Assembly: GCF_004345565.1 (NCBI RefSeq)
Contig: NZ_SLWA01000003.1
Coordinates: 1-64,000 of the forward strand
DNA from: Flavobacterium circumlabens
Lineage (GTDB): Bacteria > Bacteroidota > Bacteroidia > Flavobacteriales > Flavobacteriaceae
DNA: 64,000 bases
Direction: 5' to 3'
Shown: positions 53,033 through 60,207 of the stretch, one piece after another
Layout of the letters: the number at the start of each line of letters is the position of its first letter
Position numbering within the stretch: position 1 is the first letter of the stretch
The notes under the pieces: generated by a model
Databases searched by the model: none
What the model saw: only the letters and a program-made list of their open reading frames with translations
Told to the model about the DNA's origin: nothing
Translations under genes and position numbers: made by a program

Positions 53033-53040
53033 CAAAGATA
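53033..53040 (-). promoter_or_regulatory. -7 element of the trp operon
   Basis: The minus strand reads TATCTTTG, 18 bases before the leader ATG. Confidence 0.65.
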
Positions 53041-53138
53041 TAAATGTAATTTGGATTAAAAGACATAAAATTTCAAAAAAATCTTTTCTAAATTTAGAAA
53101 TTTGTTAAATTCTAAAAGAGCAAACGACTTTCAAGTGT

Positions 53139-54419
53139 TTAATTTCCAATAGCAATCGTGTTGTTTTGGTTCGCTCTGAAGTCTGGATTTCCTTTGATAT
53201 TTGGCATTGTAAACAACTCATTGTTTTTCATTTTTGTGTATCCAATTCCAAATTCAGGTTTGGAATACCAATTTTGAATAGCTGTAGTCGTACCACTTGC
53301 TTCGCTTGTAATTCCTCCGTTACAATTGTTTACAATTATGTTTTTGAATGTAATTTTAGATAAATTGGCATCACTGTTTCCAATATTCTCTTCCATTAAA
53401 GCAAAAGGGGTAAAGCCCGAAACAATGCTGTTGGTTAAGCTGAAAAAAGTATTTTCCCTCACATAAACGGATTCTCTCACCAATCCCTGATTATTTTCTT
53501 CAAGATTTACCAGTGTAATATTACTTGCGTTGATACGGGTCATTTTTTTGCTCATATCTGTATTTTGAATTTTATCATAAGAATCTACCTCAAAACATCT
53601 TGATCCTGATACATCTGAAGAGAAAGGATGACGGATAGCAATACTATTGCTAATAGTGATTTGAGCACCTTGTGTAAAATCAAAATCATCATCGGTAGTA
53701 CGGTAAGAAATCAGGTTATTCATATTCAGATCTCCTCCATAACACTCGAAAGAATCATCATTTGAAAAACTAATCTGGATATTATTTAAAACGGTTTTTC
53801 TTCCCACTCCCGCTAAAGAAAGGCCGTTAAGTTCTTTTAGCGCGCTTAATTTTCTTCCTGCATATTCAATACGTACATATTTCAGAATTCCGGAATTGTC
53901 TTCTGCATCGGGACCGCCATAATGATTTAGCAAAGGATCTAAGTCAAAAGGCAAGGTGTGTAAACCCCCAAGAGTATTTATTGGTGCTTTCCCTAAAATA
54001 ATGATACCACCCCAGTCGCCCGGTTTTCTTTCCGTTTTTTCTTTGTTTGTCGTAAAAACAATCGGATCTGTTTCTAAACCTTCGGCTATGATTTTGGAGC
54101 CATTTGTGATAACCAGCGTTCCGCAGGTTTTATCGTCCCCGCGAATAACAGTTCCCGGCTCTATTGTCAAAGTAGCGTTATTGGTAACATATACTACACC
54201 AACTAATTGGTACGTATTACGTTTTAAAAGTTTAGTGTCTTTATCGATTGTTCCGGCGATGATATTGGTGGCTTCGCTATATTCATTAGCGACAGGTTTA
54301 AAATTGGTCCAGTTATTCATCCAGTTATTTGTTCCAATTATTCCTTTTGTTTGTTGTTGGGCGTGTAGAAAAAAAGTGCTGATAAGGGTAATAAGTGCAA
54401 TTTGCATTTTTGTTTTCAT
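53139..54419 (-). CDS. secreted protein, probable parallel beta-helix
   Basis: This 426-residue protein has a signal peptide (MKTKMQIALITLISTFFLHAQ). The mature part has repeated beta-rich turns rich in Asn and Gly: NNATLTIEPGTVIRGDDKTCGTLVITNGSKIIAEG, DPIVFTTNKEKTERKPGDWGGIIILGKAP, LKYVRIEYAGRKLS and ISFSNDDSFECYGGDLNMNNLISYRTTDDDFD, the usual pattern of a right-handed beta-helix. No T9SS sorting tail is visible. Function unknown. A TAATTTTG -7 element lies at 54459-54466 on the minus strand. Confidence 0.87.
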   Translation of the reverse strand: MKTKMQIALITLISTFFLHAQQQTKGIIGTNNWMNNWTNFKPVANEYSEATNIIAGTIDKDTKLLKRNTYQLVGVVYVTNNATLTIEPGTVIRGDDKTCGTLVITNGSKIIAEGLETDPIVFTTNKEKTERKPGDWGGIIILGKAPINTLGGLHTLPFDLDPLLNHYGGPDAEDNSGILKYVRIEYAGRKLSALKELNGLSLAGVGRKTVLNNIQISFSNDDSFECYGGDLNMNNLISYRTTDDDFDFTQGAQITISNSIAIRHPFSSDVSGSRCFEVDSYDKIQNTDMSKKMTRINASNITLVNLEENNQGLVRESVYVRENTFFSLTNSIVSGFTPFALMEENIGNSDANLSKITFKNIIVNNCNGGITSEASGTTTAIQNWYSKPEFGIGYTKMKNNELFTMPNIKGNPDFRANQNNTIAIGN

Positions 54420-54458
54420 AACTATTTGATTTCTAGTTTTTGATTTTTTTTAATTACC

Positions 54459-54466
54459 CAAAATTA
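54459..54466 (-). promoter_or_regulatory. -7 element of the beta-helix gene
   Basis: The minus strand reads TAATTTTG, 40 bases before the ATG. Confidence 0.5.
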
Positions 54467-54558
54467 AGGGCCTCATGTTAATCAAAACCGCGATCAGTAT
54501 TACCAAAGTGTTATGCAAATATTAAGAACGTTATTTTTTTGAATATATGGCAAAAAAG

Positions 54559-54588
54559 AAACCCCAATAGCGTAAACTATTGGGGTTT
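54559..54588 (-). terminator. terminator of the marR-nitroreductase-yceI operon
   Basis: The stem aaaccccaatag / ctattggggttt with a 6-base loop is followed on the minus strand by tttcttttttg. Confidence 0.85.
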
Positions 54589-54620
54589 TCTGAATATTAT
54601 GAACTAGTAAGCCTGAAATA

Positions 54621-55187
54621 TTAGAATTTTAAAGCTACAGTCAATTCGAAATCGTCATTGATAGTTTTATCTCCTAAGTTTTCAAAGAAGTTACCAGAAT
54701 TATATTTAATGTCGTATTTAGTTCTGTCAACTTTGAATGCAGTAGTTGCAGTGTTTCCAGCTACAGTAATGTCAAAAGTTACTGGTTTAGTAATTCCTTT
54801 GATTGTTAAATCAGCAGTTACAGTATAAACATCAGTTGTTTTAGCTCCGATAGTTTTGAAAACTAATTTAGCAGTTGGGAATTTATCAGTTCCGAAGAAA
54901 TCGTCAGCTTTAAGGTGACCGTTTAATTTTCCTTGGTATTCTCCTGTTAAGTCAGTAGAAGTTAAAGAAGTCATGTCAACTGTAAAGCTACCGCCAACTA
55001 ATTTTTTTCCTTTGAAAACTACAGAACCATCTTTGAAGTTTACTGTTCCTGAGTGTTCTCCGGTTACTTTTTTACCTACCCATTTGATAGTAGATGCTTT
55101 TACATCGATTTTTTTTGTTTGTGCGTTTACTGAAACGCTAGCCACTGCTACGAATAATGCTATTGCAATTGTTTTTAAATTTTTCAT
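54621..55187 (-). CDS. YceI family periplasmic protein
   Basis: This 188-residue protein has a signal peptide (MKNLKTIAIALFVAVASVSVNAQ) and the YceI lipocalin-like barrel: STIKWVGKKVTGEHSGTVNFKDGSV, GGSFTVDMTSLTSTDL, GHLKADDFFGTDKFPTAKLVFK and TADLTIKGITKPVTFDI. The family binds polyisoprenoid or amphiphilic ligands. It lies 33 bases after the nitroreductase gene and shares its operon. Confidence 0.95.
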   Translation of the reverse strand: MKNLKTIAIALFVAVASVSVNAQTKKIDVKASTIKWVGKKVTGEHSGTVNFKDGSVVFKGKKLVGGSFTVDMTSLTSTDLTGEYQGKLNGHLKADDFFGTDKFPTAKLVFKTIGAKTTDVYTVTADLTIKGITKPVTFDITVAGNTATTAFKVDRTKYDIKYNSGNFFENLGDKTINDDFELTVALKF

Positions 55188-55220
55188 GTTGTTAAAATTG
55201 ATTTTGATTGTTATTAATAA

Positions 55221-55853
55221 TTATAGTGTGATAAATAATTCTTCGTTTGATTTTCTAACTTTTTTGTAATGCTGAGCGTCGTCCGCATCATGTCTGTACC
55301 CTACAGCTGCAATAACAGAAGCGTTTAATCCTAATTTATCGAAACCTAAGATTTCGTTGAATGCAGCAGCATTAAAACCTTCCATTGGAGTTGCATCGAT
55401 TTTTAATTCAGAAGCGGCACTTAGTAAGTTTCCTAAAGCGATGTAGGTTTGTTTTGCTGTCCAGACATTTTTTGATTCAGCAGGTAAGCTCGAAATCATA
55501 CCTTTCATCATGTCACTGAATCCCGCAAGTGCATCAGCAGGAACTCCTCTTGTTTCGCTAATATTACTAATGTATTTATCTACAGATTCTGCTCCTGTAT
55601 TTATATCATTTGCAAAAATAAACAGCTGAGAAGCGTCAGTAATCTGAGTTTGCCCATAAGCTGCAGCTTTTAATTGCTCTCTTAATTCAGGATTTTCTAC
55701 AATTACAACTTTATAAGGCTGTAATCCGTATGAAGAAGCACTTAATCTCACAGCTTCCTTAATTGTTTTTAGATCTGAATCGGAGATTTTTTTAGTTGCA
55801 TCATATTGTTTTGTTGCATATCTCCAATTTTGATTTTCTAAGAATGTACTCAT
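55221..55853 (-). CDS. NAD(P)H-dependent nitroreductase family oxidoreductase
   Basis: This 210-residue FMN nitroreductase-fold protein has the NfsB-like layout: RYATKQYDATKKIS, VRLSASSYGLQPYKVVIVENPELREQLKAAAYGQ, and AASELKIDATPMEGFNAAAFNEILGFDKLGLNASVIAAVGYR. It probably reduces quinones or nitro compounds. It lies 5 bases after marR, so the regulator and enzyme are coupled; quinone or oxidant stress is a reasonable inducer, by analogy with MhqR/YodB systems. Confidence 0.95.
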   Translation of the reverse strand: MSTFLENQNWRYATKQYDATKKISDSDLKTIKEAVRLSASSYGLQPYKVVIVENPELREQLKAAAYGQTQITDASQLFIFANDINTGAESVDKYISNISETRGVPADALAGFSDMMKGMISSLPAESKNVWTAKQTYIALGNLLSAASELKIDATPMEGFNAAAFNEILGFDKLGLNASVIAAVGYRHDADDAQHYKKVRKSNEELFITL

Positions 55854-55858
55854 AAATA

Positions 55859-56320
55859 TTAATTTTCTTGGGTTCTGTATTTTTCTAATAACTGATTTAA
55901 TAATTCTAATTCTTCAGGGCTAATATTCTCCGCAAATACGCGTTCGTGCTCATCTACCTTCGGATCTAATTCTTTCAATACATCCAATCCCTTTTGGGTA
56001 ATGAGAACTTCGATTTTACGTCGATTGCCCGGGCAAACATTTCTGGTTACAAAATCCTTCAGTAATAATTTGTCTACTAATCGGGTTGTATTACTTGTTT
56101 TAGCCAGCATACGTTCTTGTATCACACACATATTAGCAGGATTCCCTTTTTGTCCTCTTAATATACGTAACACATTATATTGTTCTCCGGACAGATCATA
56201 CGGTTTTATCAACTCGTTGAAATGATCCTGAATCACATTTTGCGTGTACATGATATTCAGAATAACTTTTTTCGCATTATCCATCTTAACTGTACTTTTT
56301 ATAACCTCTTCAATCGTCAT
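55859..56320 (-). CDS. MarR family regulator
   Basis: A 153-residue winged-helix protein: LSGEQYNVLRILRGQKGNPANMCVIQERMLAKTSNTTRLVDKLLLKDFVTRNVCPGNRRKIEVLITQKG. Two cysteines (Cys65 and Cys96, the latter in the wing) could sense thiol stress, which is inference. It autoregulates in all likelihood: two TTGTATATACAA palindromes lie upstream, one overlapping the -7 element. It heads the operon with the nitroreductase and YceI genes. Confidence 0.94.
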   Translation of the reverse strand: MTIEEVIKSTVKMDNAKKVILNIMYTQNVIQDHFNELIKPYDLSGEQYNVLRILRGQKGNPANMCVIQERMLAKTSNTTRLVDKLLLKDFVTRNVCPGNRRKIEVLITQKGLDVLKELDPKVDEHERVFAENISPEELELLNQLLEKYRTQEN

Positions 56321-56337
56321 AGTCGTAAGTGTATAAT

Positions 56338-56379
56338 TTGTATATACAAATGTACATCTTTTAATAGTTGTATATACAA
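56338..56379. promoter_or_regulatory. paired MarR operators
   Basis: Two perfect TTGTATATACAA palindromes, at 56338-56349 (extended to 16 bp, atttgtatatacaaat) and 56368-56379, have centres 30 bases apart, about three helical turns. The first overlaps the -7 element TACATTTG (56347-56354, minus). Confidence 0.82.
56347..56354 (-). promoter_or_regulatory. -7 element of the marR operon
   Basis: The minus strand reads TACATTTG and overlaps the first operator. Confidence 0.6.
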
Positions 56380-56536
56380 ATGTTACGTTAATTTTTTGTT
56401 AATTCAATCAAGGCCAAACTATCACTTATGTAAACTCCATATAATTAGTATAAATGTATTACAAAATTTTAATTTAAAATACTGATTATTTGATATTTAA
56501 CTATTGTTTAAAACTAAAGTTGAATTCAAAAAGAAA

Positions 56537-56564
56537 CCCGACACGTTTTTAAAACTTGTCGGGT
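56537..56564 (-). terminator. terminator of the YeeE/YedE genes
   Basis: The stem acccgaca / tgtcgggt is followed by tttctttttg on the minus strand, 27 bases after the stop of the 56591 gene. Confidence 0.75.
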
Positions 56565-56590
56565 ATGATTATTATTGTCAGGTTCGATAT

Positions 56591-57070
56591 TTAATGGGGT
56601 AACTTATCTTTAAAGAAACCATAAACCCAGGTTCCAAAAATAGCACTTATCAAAGTAACAACAATTACGGTAACTCCAGTCCCGATTTGCGCAAACAAAG
56701 GTCCCGGGCAAGCTCCGGTCAATGCCCATCCAAACCCAAACAGTAAACCGCCATAGATTTGCCCTTTGCTGAAAGTCTTTGGCTGAATTTCAATTTTTTC
56801 ACCCTGAAGGGTTTTAATATTGAATTTTTTAATCAACTGAACCGATATAATTCCAACTACAACTGCGCTTCCAATTACACCATACATAAAGAAGGATTGC
56901 AATTGAAACATTTCCTGAATGCGAAACCAGCTGATGATTTCGGCTTTTACGAATATGATTCCAAATAGAATTCCAACGAAAAGATACTTAAGATTTGAGA
57001 ATCCGGAATCTTTTAATTGACTTCCGTTAATTCCTTCGGTATCGGTATTTTTATTTTCTAAATTATTCAT
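56591..57070 (-). CDS. YeeE/YedE-type half transporter (DUF6691)
   Basis: This 159-residue protein has four to five membrane helices after a hydrophilic N-terminal 25 residues. IYGGLLFGFGWALTGACPGPLFAQIGTG is the second-half YeeE/YedE motif with its conserved Cys. Paired with the adjacent 187-residue half it would rebuild one full YeeE-type importer of thiosulfate or other reduced sulfur. It lies 10 bases after its partner. Confidence 0.93.
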   Translation of the reverse strand: MNNLENKNTDTEGINGSQLKDSGFSNLKYLFVGILFGIIFVKAEIISWFRIQEMFQLQSFFMYGVIGSAVVVGIISVQLIKKFNIKTLQGEKIEIQPKTFSKGQIYGGLLFGFGWALTGACPGPLFAQIGTGVTVIVVTLISAIFGTWVYGFFKDKLPH

Positions 57071-57080
57071 TTTTAAAATT

Positions 57081-57644
57081 TTAAAGTGAAAGAATGTACG
57101 GCAAAATCAAATTGGCCATGATAAAACCGCCAATCATAAAACAGATTGTGGCTACCAGTGAAGGCCATTGTAAGTTTGAAATTCCCATAATTGCATGTCC
57201 ACTTGTACATCCGCCAGCATAACGTGTTCCGAAACCCACTAGAAATCCACCAGCAACAATCATGATAAAGCCACGCAGTGTCAATAAGCTTTCCCATGAA
57301 AAAAGTTCTTTTGGCAGTAAACCGGAACGATCTGTGATTCCGTAACTGTTTAATTGCTCTGAAAGTTTGGCCGTAATTTCAACCGGATTTGGATTGGCTA
57401 AAAAATAAGCAGCAATAATACCGCCAAGGAAAATTCCGAAAACGAAAAATAAATTCCAGCTTTCTTTTTTCCAGTCGTATTTAAAAAAGGAGATGTTTGC
57501 CGGAATACAAGCCGCGCAAATATGACGCAATGACGAACTTATCCCGAACGATTTATTTCCTATAATTAACAAAATAGGGACTGTTAGCCCAATCAACGGA
57601 CCCGAAACGTACCAGGGCCAAGGTTCTTTTATAATTTCTAGCAT
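57081..57644 (-). CDS. YeeE/YedE-type half transporter
   Basis: This 187-residue membrane protein has the first-half YeeE/YedE motif GFGTRYAGGCTSGHAIMGISNLQWPS, with the conserved Cys that relays thiosulfate in the E. coli/Spirochaeta YeeE. The N-terminus has ICAACIPANISFFKYDW. It is coupled to the second half (10 bases) and lies 110 bases downstream of the MBL-rhodanese gene, so sulfur import and persulfide oxidation are probably coupled. Confidence 0.94.
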   Translation of the reverse strand: MLEIIKEPWPWYVSGPLIGLTVPILLIIGNKSFGISSSLRHICAACIPANISFFKYDWKKESWNLFFVFGIFLGGIIAAYFLANPNPVEITAKLSEQLNSYGITDRSGLLPKELFSWESLLTLRGFIMIVAGGFLVGFGTRYAGGCTSGHAIMGISNLQWPSLVATICFMIGGFIMANLILPYILSL

Positions 57645-57668
57645 ATTTTTAAGGTTCTAAGTTGTGTT

Positions 57669-57748
57669 AAAGGCTCAAAGGTACAAAGTAACAAAGGTCC
57701 AGAGGTAAAATCTTTGTTGCTTTGAGCCTTTGTATCTTTGTCCCTTTA
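57669..57748. repeat. inverted repeat of the AAAGGCTC family
   Basis: Arms near 57669-57698 and 57711-57748 (aaaggctcaaaggtac and its inverted partner) lie between the YeeE and MBL-rhodanese genes. Confidence 0.7.
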
Positions 57749-57753
57749 AAAAA

Positions 57754-59169
57754 TTATTTTAATACTTTACTCTGGCAAACAAAATCAGATTTTGGGATTT
57801 CAGTTTTCGAGATCGCCCCAAAACCACCTTCCACTTCTGAAAAATTTCTAAATCCACGTGCCTGCAATATAGAAGCCGCGATCATACTGCGGTAACCTCC
57901 GGCGCAGTGCAGGTAAAAATGTTCGTTTGGATTAATATCTTTTACCCAGTCATTAATATAAGCAAGCGGTTTGTTGTACGCTTCATCAATATGTTCTGCG
58001 GCGTATTCGGTTTCTTTACGAATGTCGATTACTTTGTCTTTTTCAGGTTTAAATTCAGTTGCAAATTGATCAGCGGTAATTCGGTTAACGGTATCAATTT
58101 CAAAGCCGGCTTGCTGCCAGGCTTCAAAACCACCTTCCAAATGCCCGATTATCGCATCAAAACCCACACGGCTTAAACGTGTTACGGTTTCCTCTTCAAG
58201 ACCAGTTTCAGTAACCAATATAATAGGTTGCTTTACATTGGCGATTAAAGTTCCAACCCACGGAGCAAAATCCCCGTTGATTCCAATATTAATAGATTGC
58301 GGAATAAATCCTTTGCTAAAATCTGCAGCACTTCTGGTATCCAGGATCAAAGCACCGGTTTCTTCGGCTACAGCCTCAAATTCTTTGGCTTTTATCGTTT
58401 TCATTCCATTATGCAAAACCGATTCAAAGCTTTCGTAACCCTTTTTATTCATGGCCACATTCATGCTGAAATAGGCTGGAGGAGGTAACAATCCGTCAGT
58501 CACTTCGGTAATAAATTCAGCTTCGGTCATATTGGCACGCAAAGCGTAATTGGTCGCTTTTTGATTTCCGATAGTCGAAACGGTTTCCTTACTCATGTTT
58601 TTTCCGCAGGCGCTTCCGGCTCCGTGTGCAGGATATACGATCACATCATCGGCCAGAGTCATGATTTTATCCCTTAGCGAATGAAATAAAATTCCGGCCA
58701 GTTGGTCCTGTGTCATTCCGGCTGCTTTTTGTGCCAAATCCGGTCGTCCGACATCACCAATAAATAAAGTGTCTCCGGAGAAAATTGCATGGTCTTTTCC
58801 GTTTTCGTCGATCAGTAAATAGGTGGTGCTTTCCATCGTATGTCCAGGAGTGTGCAAGGCTTTAATCGTAATTTTTCCGATTTTAAATTCTTGTCCGTCT
58901 TTCGCGGAAATACAGTCAAATTCGCAGGCCGCATTGGGTCCGTAAACAATTGGGGCCTGAGTTTCTTTGCTTAAATCGATATGTCCGGAAACAAAATCAG
59001 CGTGGAAATGTGTTTCAAAAATATATTTCAATTGTACCTCGTCACGCTCTAAACGCTCTAAGTAAGGCTGAATTTCCCTTAAAGGATCAATAATTGCAGC
59101 CTCACCGTCTGAAGTTATATAGTAAGCACCCTGCGCAAGGCATCCGGTGTAAATTTGTTCTATTTTCAT
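57754..59169 (-). CDS. MBL-fold persulfide dioxygenase with two rhodanese domains
   Basis: From the ATG at 59169 (MKIEQIYTGCLAQGAYYI) the protein has 471 residues. The MBL half has THFHADFVSGH, HTPGHTMES, FSGDTLFIGDVGRPDL and YPAHGAGSACG, as in ETHE1-like persulfide dioxygenases. Rhodanese 1 (about 255-355) lacks a catalytic Cys (ILVTETGLEEE). Rhodanese 2 keeps HCAGGYRS. It likely oxidises glutathione-type persulfides. The upstream in-frame TTG at 59199 belongs to a TACCTTTG -7 element, so I reject it. Confidence 0.95.
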   Translation of the reverse strand: MKIEQIYTGCLAQGAYYITSDGEAAIIDPLREIQPYLERLERDEVQLKYIFETHFHADFVSGHIDLSKETQAPIVYGPNAACEFDCISAKDGQEFKIGKITIKALHTPGHTMESTTYLLIDENGKDHAIFSGDTLFIGDVGRPDLAQKAAGMTQDQLAGILFHSLRDKIMTLADDVIVYPAHGAGSACGKNMSKETVSTIGNQKATNYALRANMTEAEFITEVTDGLLPPPAYFSMNVAMNKKGYESFESVLHNGMKTIKAKEFEAVAEETGALILDTRSAADFSKGFIPQSINIGINGDFAPWVGTLIANVKQPIILVTETGLEEETVTRLSRVGFDAIIGHLEGGFEAWQQAGFEIDTVNRITADQFATEFKPEKDKVIDIRKETEYAAEHIDEAYNKPLAYINDWVKDINPNEHFYLHCAGGYRSMIAASILQARGFRNFSEVEGGFGAISKTEIPKSDFVCQSKVLK

Positions 59170-59196
59170 GATACGGATTCTAAAAATATGGGAATA

Positions 59197-59204
59197 CAAA
59201 GGTA
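59197..59204 (-). promoter_or_regulatory. -7 element of the MBL-rhodanese gene
   Basis: The minus strand reads TACCTTTG, 28 bases before the ATG at 59169. Confidence 0.6.
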
Positions 59205-59281
59205 ACCTAGTTTTTCTTTAAAATAAGTGACTAATGTTACAGAAATTTGATTTTTGTGTAAAAAGAGGGATTTCACCATAT

Positions 59282-59347
59282 AAGTGGTGTAAGTTCATTT
59301 TAACTTAACGCAGATCTGGTGTTGTCTTAAATTTACTTACACCACTT
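59282..59347. repeat. hairpin repeat upstream of the HD nucleotidase gene
   Basis: aagtggtgtaagt (59282-59294) pairs perfectly with acttacaccactt (59335-59347). Its sequence is related to the hairpin at 59999-60080 on the other side of the gene (shared gtaagttcatttta and tgtcttaaat). Confidence 0.75.
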
Positions 59348-59399
59348 GCATGGCGAAAAAAAAATCTACGTAATTTTACAACTGACGAAAATTATTGAT

Positions 59400-59993
59400 A
59401 TGAACACAGAAGACTTATTGAATCAAATCGCTTTTATAAAAGAGATTGATAAAGTAAAATATATTCAGCGAAAAACGAAATTGTTTAATAGCAACCGTAA
59501 TGAAAACGATGCCGAACACAGCTGGCATCTGGCTTTAATGGCGATTGTTCTGGCTGAACATTCCAATGAGCCAATAGATATACTGAAAGTCGTTAAAATG
59601 GTTTTGATACACGATATTGTGGAAATTGACGCAGGAGATGTTTTTTTATACGATACACAAAAAAATCATGACAATACTGATGAGGAACGACTGGCCGCGA
59701 GTCGCATCTTTGGTTTGCTTCCTGAAAAACAAGCCAAAGCCTTCATTGAAATCTGGGAAGAATTTGAAGCCGGTGCAACCAACGAAGCAAAATTTGCAAA
59801 ATCGATGGACAGACTGGAACCCTTATTACAGAATACTTCTAATAATGGAGGAACCTGGAAGGAGTTTGGCGTAGGGTATCAAAAGGTTTACGAAAAAAAG
59901 AGTGTGATAAAAGAAGGATCCCAAACTTTATGGACGTACGCCGAAGGATTAATAAATGAAAGTGTAGCAAAAGGAATTTTGAAAAAGGAGTAA
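59400..59993 (+). CDS. HD-domain 5'-deoxynucleotidase-like protein (YfbR/HDDC2 type)
   Basis: From the ATG at 59400 the protein has 197 residues: MNTEDLLNQIAFIKEIDKVKYIQRKTKLFNSNRNENDAEHSWHLALM, then VLIHDIVEIDAGDVFLYD (HD pair), and a C-terminal helical region. These motifs match the YfbR/HDDC2 group, which hydrolyses deoxynucleoside monophosphates. An upstream in-frame TTG is rejected because it lies inside the hairpin. The gene is bracketed by two related hairpin repeats. Confidence 0.93.
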   Translation: MNTEDLLNQIAFIKEIDKVKYIQRKTKLFNSNRNENDAEHSWHLALMAIVLAEHSNEPIDILKVVKMVLIHDIVEIDAGDVFLYDTQKNHDNTDEERLAASRIFGLLPEKQAKAFIEIWEEFEAGATNEAKFAKSMDRLEPLLQNTSNNGGTWKEFGVGYQKVYEKKSVIKEGSQTLWTYAEGLINESVAKGILKKE

Positions 59994-59998
59994 TATTC

Positions 59999-60080
59999 TA
60001 CCCTATAAGTTAGGTAAGTTCATTTTAGCTTTACGCAAATTATTCGCTGTCTTAAATGAACTTACCTAACTTATAGGGTA
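59999..60080. repeat. 27-bp perfect inverted repeat upstream of cydA
   Basis: 59999-60025 and 60054-60080 are perfect reverse complements around a 28-base loop (arm core ccctataagttaggtaag). It lies 5 bases after the HD gene, so it may also act as that gene's terminator. Confidence 0.85.
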
Positions 60081-60172
60081 AAGAATTTCTAGAGGTTTTA
60101 AAATCCTGAAAAGTTTAACAAATACAAACGGATAAACTTTTATTATTGGTCGGAAATTTGGGTTTTAATGGG

Positions 60173-60180
60173 TAAATTTG
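60173..60180 (+). promoter_or_regulatory. -7 element of cydAB
   Basis: TAAATTTG lies 28 bases before the chosen ATG (60208). A TTG at 60146-60148 could be the -33 element, although at 24 bases the spacing is long. Confidence 0.55.
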
Positions 60181-60207
60181 TGGGACTTCATAAATAAAAT
60201 ACCACTC

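Noticed and set aside
53956..54429. 157-residue plus-strand open frame
   Set aside because: Antisense to the secreted beta-helix gene; no recognisable domain and no upstream signal.
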